From positions 9,463,286 to 9,498,371 of the forward strand of contig BFEA01000001.1 in NCBI GenBank assembly GCA_003427395.1: a stretch of 35,086 nt of DNA. Direction: 5' to 3'. Position 1 is the stretch's first letter. Each line of letters opens with the position of its first letter. The translations under genes and the position numbers were made by a program. The stretch is from Chara braunii (Eukaryota > Streptophyta > Charophyceae > Charales > Characeae). Positions 27,793 through 35,086 of this stretch are shown here, piece after piece. The notes under the pieces are model-generated. The model worked only from the letters and a program-made list of their open reading frames with translations. It was not told the origin of the DNA and did not search any database.

Positions 27793-28449
27793 ATATGAAG
27801 ACATGTACAAAACAATTTATGAACCAATTGAGGTACCGGGGCCATTTACCCGGTTTCGGCTTGAGAGTATCCTCCAAGATCGTGAACAAGCTACTGGACT
27901 TCGTGATAGATGATGAGAAGACTACGAATATTTTTTTATGATCGTTAAACACCTCCTGAAATCCACCACAATTTTCAAAACACTCGAGTATCTAAGGGAT
28001 TTCCAACAGATGATAACAAAGCTCACTAAGACTAACTTATTCTCTGACAAACTCATCCAGGCGTCATGCCCCCTATCTACTAGGTTATAGAGCAACGCGA
28101 CTCACTCCAGCTCCGACCAGTGTCGTTCTATGTCAGCAACCCCCAGCTGTCCCTTTGGATGCCCCCGCATAGCATCCCCAGATCTCTCTACAAGGCCTCA
28201 CGCCCTCACCTTCGGCAAGTTACAGGGCATTACCCCGGCTCCGACCAGCGTCGTTTTGAGTCTTCTGACATTGAACAGCCACGGATCCTGAATATAACAG
28301 TCTAATTCCAGTGCAGCTTCGTACAAACCACCAGCAGACCCTCAAGTCCCGAGAGATTCTTCAAACTACCAGGAATAACAAGGGTGTTTGTTTTGAAAAC
28401 TCCAGCAAGAATCAGCAAAAGTCCCAACCAAATATAAACAAAAGATATA
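27793..28449. other. unassigned stretch
   Basis: CTCCGACCAGYGTCGTT occurs twice (about 28110 and 28230). No gene was recognised. Confidence 0.5.
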
Positions 28450-29215
28450 GAAATTCCCCCCTGTCCCCCTTGTCCCTCTGCCCCTCCGCTGCCTCCACCA
28501 AAAAGGACCACCCCTTTTCATGGACACTCCTCATCGGCCCCAACTTGGGACAGACCCGTTTCCCCCCTACTCCCACAAAGGCATCCAGTTCCCACCCAAA
28601 GTATGCCTCTGCCGACCCCTTGCCCTTGTCTGCCACCGTTGGGATATGATGCCGACCCATACATCTCCCCCAGCCCCAGAGTAGAGCATCCCCCCAAATC
28701 CGCCCCGTCTCCCTTCAAGGCAATCACCTCCCTCTTTGTGAAGCCCTCGCAAAGTAGAGCTTTCCCCCTCATAACCAACCCACCACCCCACCAGAAATAA
28801 TTTGTTTATGCTTAAGAGGAGAATCAAAATTCCGGACGTTTCTGTGGATTATTTCCCCCCCCTCCCCGCCGTCTCCCCCTGTCCCTCCGCTGCCTCCACC
28901 GAAAAGGACTACCCTGATCACAAGCTCTCCTTATCGGCCCCAACTTGGGACATACCTGCTTCCTTCCCCAACTTCCACTAAGGCATCCAGTTCCACCCAA
29001 AGTATGCCTCAGCCAACCCCTCACCCCAATCTGCCTCTGCTGGGATATGATGCCAACGCATATATCTCTCCCAGCCCCAGAATAGGGCATCCCCCAAAAG
29101 TTTGCCCTCACTCCCTCCAGTGCATTTCACCCCCCACCTTGTGAAGTCCCTGCAGAGTAGAGCTCTTCTCCGTAAAACCCCAACCCCCACCCGCGCAAAA
29201 ATAATTCATTAGTGC
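28450..29215 (+). repeat. diverged direct duplication, units ~370 bp
   Basis: Units at about 28450-28805 and 28848-29215 share TCCGCTGCCTCCACC, ATCGGCCCCAACTTGGGACA, AAGGCATCCAGTTC, CCCAAAGTATGCCTC, GGGATATGATGCC, AGTAGAGCT and a closing AAATAATT. Both are C-rich on this strand. Short Pro-rich frames (LGYDADPYISPSPR / LGYDANAYISPSPR) are partly conserved, hinting at former coding, but no family is recognised. Confidence 0.8.
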
Positions 29216-29339
29216 GCCCAAAGCGAAATCAAAAATTAATAGTGGAGAAAAGAAAAACAAGGAATGTAGGAAATAGGATTCCTAAGATATGAATGGAAGA
29301 ATCGAAAATTCCTGAAAATTATGATGGAGAAAAGGTAGA
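29216..29339. other. AT-rich spacer
   Basis: No feature is seen, apart from a short AATTCCTGAAAATT-type run. Confidence 0.4.
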
Positions 29340-29379
29340 TGAGATTTTTTTTTTTTTTTGATTTTTCTGATGACGATGA

Positions 29380-29635
29380 ACAGCCCCCTGAAGATGATGA
29401 TGATGAGATGATGATGATGAGATAATTACGAGGATGATGGTGACGACCAACTCACATGCTGATGTGAAAGGCAAACAATGCCTTGAAGAGCAGCATCTAA
29501 TGATGACAAACTGATAATGATGATGGTAATGATGAGAATGAAGATAAAATGATGATCATCATCATATTAAAGAACAGCACCAACAGCCCCTATGATTACA
29601 AACTGATGATGATAATGATGATGATGATGCCGGTA

Positions 29636-29668
<33 letters not shown>

Positions 29669-30200
29669 CCGGTAATGATGATGATGATGATGATGATGCA
29701 CAGAGCCCTGTGATGAGAACAAGATGATGATGGTGCTGATGACGAGCACCTTTGATGATAACCTAATGATGATGATGATGATAGGGATGAGCACCGCCGT
29801 ATGATGACAAGCTTCGCCAACCGCGCCCTATGATGGTGAACTATTGGTGATGGCAATACAACGATGAGTGACGAGCAGCACCGCTGATGAACGACTCCTT
29901 GATAATGATGATGATACTAGCAACGAACATAAGTGAAGGCGTTGATGATGATGATAAGCAGTACCCTGATGATGATGATGATGATCGTGATGATGACCAG
30001 CACCCTGATGATGATGATGAACAATTACCGTGATGATGATGTCGAACACGCCCTGTTGATGATGATGATGGTGATGATGATGACGAGCAGCACCCTAATG
30101 ATGATGACGAACCATTACTGTGATGATGGTGTCGAACCGCGCCCTGTTGATGATGGTGCTAGTGGTGATCAACACCCCGTTGTTGATGACGAGCAGCGTC
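29380..30200. repeat. GAT/ATG microsatellite array with ~88-bp higher-order unit
   Basis: Long runs of GATGATGAT are broken by short blocks such as GAGCAGCACCCT, AACAATTACYGTGATGATG and GTCGAAC(A/C)(C/G)GCCCTGTTGATG. The block order repeats at about 29995 and 30083. The translated runs of Asp or Met are products of the repeat. Confidence 0.9.
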
Positions 30201-31318
30201 CTGATTATGCTGACACATCTACTTCCTCATGATTGCAGTCGCCACTGCACTAGCACGTCAGTTTACCAAGGGTTGACTCCACTGTACTCCACAGGCGTCA
30301 ACATAGCCAGTGCCTCCCAGGCCATATGCCACGTGCAAAAACGCAGCGGCAATGGAGTGAAACGTGGAACTCCCAGAAGAAGAAAAACGGGAGTTAGTCC
30401 AGCCGCCACATCAGCTTGTGACGTGGCGTGGACAAGCGCCTTCAATCACTTGCGCGTGCGCAAAGCGCCTGGTTTACAGAAGAGATGACCACCATCGCCG
30501 CCGCACGCCGTCACCATGACCCACTTGTGCGATGTTGCAACCCGGGGAGGAGCGCAACGCTCAGCGTCGCGCCCCGCCCCTGACGATCCTGTGTGAGTTT
30601 TTTTTTTTTTCCCCCACAATGGCAAAAAATTAAGAATCAATTGGATTTGTTTCACTCATTCCAAGATATAATACAAACAATTCAGTAATTCTCAAGGGAC
30701 TGGTTGGGCAGCGAGAATGGGGGCTGAATTGCCTCCGTCAGATGGGAAGGCAGGCCTACCCAGGGAGGACACCAGGAAGATTTCAGAAAATACTACCGGA
30801 TTTGTTTCAAAGACTGCACAGTGGTGGGTCAGGAGTTTCCGATGTGACCATCTACAAAATTTCCCGACCCCTTCCCGCCCCACCAGTTAGCAATGGTGGA
30901 CCTGCAATGCTATGGAACTTAGTGAGGTCAGAGCACATATGATGGATGGCAAGGAGCGCAGTAATTTTAGCCTCACAGAGCATGGTTCAAACTGAATTCA
31001 CCTCAGGTAGCCACATCAGCAGTTCTAGCATACAAAAAAAAATCTGACAGTCGAGGAACTGATTGGATGAAGCAAAAGGTGCCAAGCTTCAAGAAATAGG
31101 GTACGAAACTCCAGACTACACAGGCTAACTTAGGCAGGGGTAAAGGATGGTACATCCTTCCTAATGGAAGTAATGAATGTCGTCCTTCTGGCCTCCACAC
31201 CAGAATGGGGAGGAGTGTGAGTGCGTTCTCAATGTATTTTCTTTGACTTGCCGGTTGAATAGGAACTGGACTGATGCTCCCCAAAATGGACAAGGAGTCG
31301 GAACCGTGATGTTTTGTT
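30201..31318. other. unassigned stretch
   Basis: No recognisable gene is present. T13 lies near 30598-30610. Frames are short and without motifs. Confidence 0.5.
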
Positions 31319-31341
31319 AAAAAAAAAAAAAAAAAAAAAAA
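31319..31341 (+). repeat. A23 tract at the LINE-5 start
   Basis: A pure A-run is immediately followed by LINE-5 sequence, the same arrangement as at 7696-7722 and LINE-2. Confidence 0.85.
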
Positions 31342-31561
31342 GATATGGGCTACATACGACGTTCACGTCCCCTCTCCTATCACCATATTGTCTGCATGGA
31401 GCCAGCAATATGATCACTCTTCATTAGAACAACGAGGGTTGGCTCTTCCTCGATGTCAAGCTTGTATCACTGCCTTTCCAAGTAGAGAAATTAGAGACAC
31501 TATTGAGCACATTTTTCTACAGTGTCCAGTGTCGCGACTGTTGTGGAAATGTTGAAACTAT

Positions 31562-33306
31562 GGGCCTCGTTAGACCCTCCTTGGAAAATCCTCAGGAATT
31601 AGGATGAAGTCCTTGGAAAAATTTTCAGTTTTCGGTGTCATCGTTACACCGCGTCCTAATTCAAAGGATCCCAAGGAACACCCTTGGACGTCCCCAACGG
31701 CCAATTTCGTATGCATACACGCGGTCGCGGGGGTGGATGTTCGTCATCGTGCTGGGATGTCCGTGCGTCTTCGGGCGTGGTCCAGTGGCGGCGACAGGGA
31801 GGCCTACCGGGATGACGAAAAAAAAGGGCGCCAACATCCTCGTTCCAATTTCAAATTTTGAACCCTCCGTCGTGACACATCCGTGTATGAGGCGTCCTGG
31901 CGGCTGGACTGGAGACTGGGGAGAAACATTTGTGCAGAGGAGTGATGGCGGTCATGACTTAAAAGGAGGGCATTGGAATGTTGGGCGACGTAGCATGCAT
32001 GCGTAACGGTTCTCTACTGCGACGTCGCCTTCGTGTTCCGCATGCTCCTTGGGCCGTCACAGCTTAGCGCGGACGTAACGCTTCAGTGAAACGGAGAGTG
32101 CGAGTGTGGTCCCCATCAACGTGTAGAAGGTGCAGCGAGGGCGCCGAAGGACGAACGAGTGGTGGGTGCTTGCACATTGCAAGTCCTCACGATGGAACGA
32201 GAGCTCCCGGGTGGTGCAAAGGCATTAACGGCATTGGAGAAAAACACGGTGGTCGCAACTGTATCAGTTGTTGCCATGTGTTATCGCATTGAGAGAACAA
32301 CAACTCGCCTGAGGATGAGATTGTTCGTTCTCACGCAGAGGCAGTTGATGCAACAAGTGATGGATGCACCCGATTGTGTGTCGTTATCGGAATCCATTGT
32401 GCAATTCTGTTGCGCCATGGCATCGGGTGTGATCCCGCGGGCGACGCCGAGACGGTGGATGAAGAGAAGGACAGGAGGGATATTGAAGGATCTCCGACAG
32501 GTTGACGACACGATAGAGGGCTACTATAGGGAGAAGTTGCGGAGTGGAGTAGTCAATGGCGAGCGTCGGCTATCTGCTGGAGGTTTTTCGCCTGTCCGTT
32601 GTCGTCTTCCTCACCGTTCAGTGGTTTTGTCTGTTGCAAGGACCTCACACAATGACGCACACGTGGAACAACACGACAAGGACCTGGAAAAGAGTGGTCA
32701 GCAGCAGGAGCGGGAACCACCGGAGGACATCTTCCATGAATGGCAGCATGTGAGGCATATACCAAACAAAGCTTGCATCAATGCGCCCGACAATAGCTGA
32801 CAAAACACGCTAGGCAGATGACTGCAATTGATCGACAGTGCTTCAACATCGCTTGTAGAAAAATAAAAAAATTCGACCGTTGGACACCACGGTCGGCAAC
32901 GCGCGCATGAAAAACCCTGCTTCGTGAAGCGCCTTACAGTTGAAGAACCACCCCGACGCATTTTCACACCAACGGTAACGGTGGAAGGTCATTGGGGCTC
33001 GTCGGGTACTGGAGGCCGGCGATGTCCGCGTAATGGACCACCGACGACCTGTGCACCAACATCGACTCCAAATTTTCTTGTCGGCGCTCGCTCCATAACA
33101 CTTCGTCAATCACAGCTCCTTGAACCCAAGGGACCTCGAGAGGACCCCTTGAATCCAAGGACGTTTTGGGTGGGGATTCTGAGGAATCCAAGGAAATCTT
33201 TCGGGAGCGTTTTCACATTCATTCAAGGAATTTGGTGAATTAGGACGCGGTGTAACGATGGCGATTTCCTAACAATTGGATTTCCAACGATGGTCTAACG
33301 AGGCCC
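31562..33306 (+). mobile_element. PIF/Harbinger-like DNA transposon, 1745 bp, non-autonomous
   Basis: The terminal inverted repeats are GGGCCTCGTTAGACC (31562-31576) and its exact complement (33292-33306). Imperfect pairing continues for about 30 bp. A second perfect 24-bp inverted match lies subterminally, 31639-31662 (CATCGTTACACCGCGTCCTA ATTC) versus 33237-33260. The flanking TAT on both sides (31559-31561, 33307-33309) is a 3-bp target duplication, as in PIF/Harbinger elements. It sits inside LINE-5 coding sequence. It holds one ORF resembling the N-terminal part of Harbinger transposases and no visible DDE core. Confidence 0.85.
32193..32800 (+). CDS. Harbinger-type transposase N-terminal remnant (~202 aa)
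   Basis: From ATG at 32193 the frame runs open to TGA/TAG at 32798-32800. The segment RRWMKRRTGGILKDLRQVDD then TIEGYYREKLR resembles the conserved N-terminal block of PIF/Harbinger transposases (RRWW.RPR...D....D..D..FR..LR). The following residues (VNGERRLSAGGFSPVRCRLP and on) do not match that family, and no DDE catalytic residues can be placed. A deletion derivative with a truncated or fused product is the likely reading. Alternatively it is a companion protein of the element. Confidence 0.5.
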
Positions 33307-33524
33307 TATGTCTGGAGAAAACTAACGGGATTGGACTGGCCATGGGAATGGCATGCATTACTTTTGGGACACTGGATTCCACTGATGTTTACTTTTGACT
33401 ATCTTCCAGGAAAACTTGTTCAATCTGGAAAGAAAAGCAATCCTATGGGTGTTATGGTACAAAAGGTGTGTACTAGCATGGGAGGAGGTAAAAATTGAAG
33501 GAAATGAGGTAGCCAATTTAATTA

Positions 33525-34952
33525 TCCAATGGATAAAAAGGCTGATTTTTAATCCGCAGACACCGTGGCAAGCTCTGGCCTGGGAACAAATAGCTAGACT
33601 GGCGTCGGAAAGCTCGGATGGCACAAACCCAATGACGTGGCTAGAAAACTGGCATTGAACCATTCCACGAGGACGTTCACAGAAAACCACCCATGGGGAA
33701 GTCTCGAACAGAATTGCAGCAAGATTGGATATGAAAAATTATCCCTTCTGGCCGAACCTTCTTATAACATGGCGCAAACTACCACTCCATAACAAGAAGC
33801 CTTCAAATAGGTGGGAAGAGGTCTGCCAACAACCACTTTTCAACAACAGATGGATCGAGGACTCTCAGGGTCGCTCGTTGCAATGTATGGAGTCGCATTG
33901 GAAGGGGTGGCTGAAAAATAGGATATTTAGAATAGGTGATATTTGGAGTAAGGAGTCCAAAAAATAGTATACCTCATCTCAAATTAAACCCAACTTACGT
34001 TATTGCAGAAGCACAGCGGATGCACTAGAAACTCTAATCGAGTTAATCCCTCTAGATTGGGTAAGGATACTCAAAACAGACTCAAGCATCAAGGAAGGAG
34101 ACTGGATGGGTTTACATGGCAACGCCCAACAGGTTGGTAACGTAGTACTGGTGGAAGAGGAAGGGGAAATCATTCTCCAGTTACTCTCCCTGGGGCATAA
34201 TCATGTACTTCAGTGTCCTCAACCACAAGTGACCAAAGCATTTCAAGTGAATGAGGTACTCAGAATAAGGGTGATACAAGACAAAGACAAATGGTTGGCC
34301 TTCAAGCCACACATCTCAATTGATAAGCTCCCACTGGATCCTGCCACGTGGACATGGACTATATCTATGGGAAAGAAACGTCTATGTTCACGATCCCTTC
34401 ACACCCTATCGGTAAGGTCAACCTATCGGATGTTGAGACCTTCGCTGCACCTAAAGGATAGAGTGCAACCTCGCTGGATGAAACATTTGAACATCATCAA
34501 AGACTCCCTACGTTCAATTAAATGGTTCAAGACCGCTAAAAGTAAACCAACCAAGGTCGCCTCCCTACAATGGCAGATTGACCACAGATGTCTGCCAACA
34601 AATGATTGGATTATTGACAGAACCTCCTTAGAGCAGAGGGGATTAGTCTTACCCTGGTGTAAACTTTGCTCATCGGCTTTCCCTTCTCGACAAATACCGG
34701 AAACCATAGAACATATCTTTCTCCAATGCCCAAGGGCGGTATGGTTGTGGAGATGGTGGAACAGGATCTGGAGTTAAATAATTACCACCCAACAATGGTC
34801 GTGGGATTGGAAAGCCCTTTTATGTGAAACATGAAACCCTTCTCAGATGAATGATTTCATTATGAATCTATACAAGATAGGAAGGAGGACCATTCTTTGG
34901 GCCCTCTGGCACCGCCGATGTACATATGAAATGGAGCAAGCAACTGGGTGAG
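33525..34952 (+). mobile_element. LINE-6: 5'-truncated LINE copy
   Basis: It begins in the ORF2 post-RT region at about LIIQWIKRLIFNP (compare TIMMQWVKT in LINE-4), directly fused to the C-terminal end of LINE-5 with no A-tract between. It runs through zf-RVT to the RR...WALWHRRC motif near 34900. No tail box or A-tract is seen before the end of recognisable sequence at about 34952. Confidence 0.8.
33525..34952 (+). pseudogene. LINE-6 ORF2 C-terminal third
   Basis: One reading frame (frame 2) spans the whole piece, with stops only at 33656-33658 (TGA), 33965-33967 (TAG), 34775-34777 (TAA) and about 34831 (TGA). Blocks: RWEEVCQQPLFNNRWIED, WLKNRIFRIGDIWSKE, LPLDPATWTWTI, KPTKVASLQWQIDHRCLPTN, CKLC, ETIEHIFLQC, VWLWRWWNRIWS and IGRRTILWALWHRRCTYEME. 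The absence of frameshifts makes this the best template for the ORF2 C-terminal third in the window. Several of the stops differ from Trp or Lys/Gln codons by one base. Confidence 0.85.
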
Positions 34953-35086
34953 GACGCCGCCCGGCTGGGCTCGGCCCGGTCGGTTGGGCCGGGGGGGGGG
35001 TAAACAAGGCGGGCCAAAAAAACGCCCAGAATTATTTTTTATTTTTTTTGAAAACGGGGTCGTTCTGCGCGCGGCGAGAGGACCCC
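34953..35086. other. GC-rich then AT-rich unassigned end
   Basis: GGCTGGGCTCGGCCCGGTCG GTTGGGCCGGGG contains overlapping short palindromes, followed by a T-rich run. Nothing is recognised. Confidence 0.4.

Larger units (their letters stand above)
31342..33524 (+). mobile_element. LINE-5: truncated ORF2 3' fragment split by a DNA transposon
   Basis: 31370-31561 encodes zf-RVT remnants, SSLEQRGLALPRCQAC and DTIEHIFLQCPVSRLLWKC. 33307-33524 encodes the next residues, YVWRKLTGLDWPWEWHALLL, and, after a frame change, ERKAILWVLWYKRCVLAWEE. The two parts join as WN-Y-VW when the intervening 1745 bp and one TAT copy are ignored, matching WWDRVW of LINE-2. The single-base change TGG to TGA at 31553-31555 and a frameshift near 33410 show independent decay. 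Confidence 0.85.

Noticed and set aside
29567-30232. Open frames of His/Ile or Met/Asp runs
   Set aside because: They are products of the GAT microsatellite on either strand.

Overview
The window looks like nuclear DNA from a large, repeat-rich eukaryotic genome. Almost everything recognisable is transposon-derived. The evidence is several non-LTR retrotransposons (LINEs) with an AP-type endonuclease (EEP), a reverse transcriptase (RT) and a plant-type zinc-binding zf-RVT domain, many long A-tracts, tRNA-derived SINE heads, small inverted-repeat transposons, microsatellites and a 99-base assembly gap. There are no bacterial operons, ribosome binding sites or intact host genes. The zf-RVT domain after the RT is typical of plant-lineage L1-type LINEs, so a land plant or streptophyte alga is the best guess. 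The species is not decidable from the sequence alone.

Layout. 164-672 is a 3' fragment of a LINE. About 674-7722 is a near-complete but broken LINE (LINE-1) with an ORF1 candidate, an ORF2 (EEP, RT, zf-RVT) and a structured 3' tail. 7723-8854 is a 5'-truncated LINE (LINE-2) whose 3' end nearly duplicates 164-672. 9020-9637 is an inverted-repeat element full of AACGCCYGGGCGTT-type palindromes. 9640-11480 is non-coding with A-tracts and tail remnants. 11486-11836 is a tRNA-headed SINE. 12285-12697 and 12775-12891 are two small elements with GGGCCTCG-type ends, and 12929-13210 is a foldback element. 13200-16800 is mostly unassigned, with an acidic reverse-strand ORF and a young tail insertion (79 A). 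16811-17360 and 18082-18722 (reverse strand) are short elements that carry the C-terminal peptide of the LINE ORF2. 20627-21830 is a TCCA-type satellite with a higher-order unit and the gap. 22240-22820 is an isolated EEP fragment (LINE-3), and 23480-27694 is a decayed LINE (LINE-4). 28450-29215 is a diverged direct duplication, and 29340-30200 is a GAT-rich array. 31342-33524 is a LINE 3' fragment (LINE-5) split by a 1745-bp Harbinger-like DNA transposon (31562-33306). 33525-34952 is another truncated LINE (LINE-6).

How the parts relate. A tail of about 53 bp (GGGACGCTGG...GATGGAGC) occurs about 14 times on both strands. It forms the 3' end of the LINEs and of the SINE-like elements. In several copies it is followed by a 40-nt hairpin whose loop (CTCTTAT) is nearly constant while its stem changes by paired substitutions. 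This fits a LINE machinery that recognises a structured RNA tail, with SINEs borrowing the same tail. The Harbinger-like transposon and the two small GGGCCTCG elements share end sequence and 3-bp target duplications. They look like one DNA transposon family with non-autonomous members.
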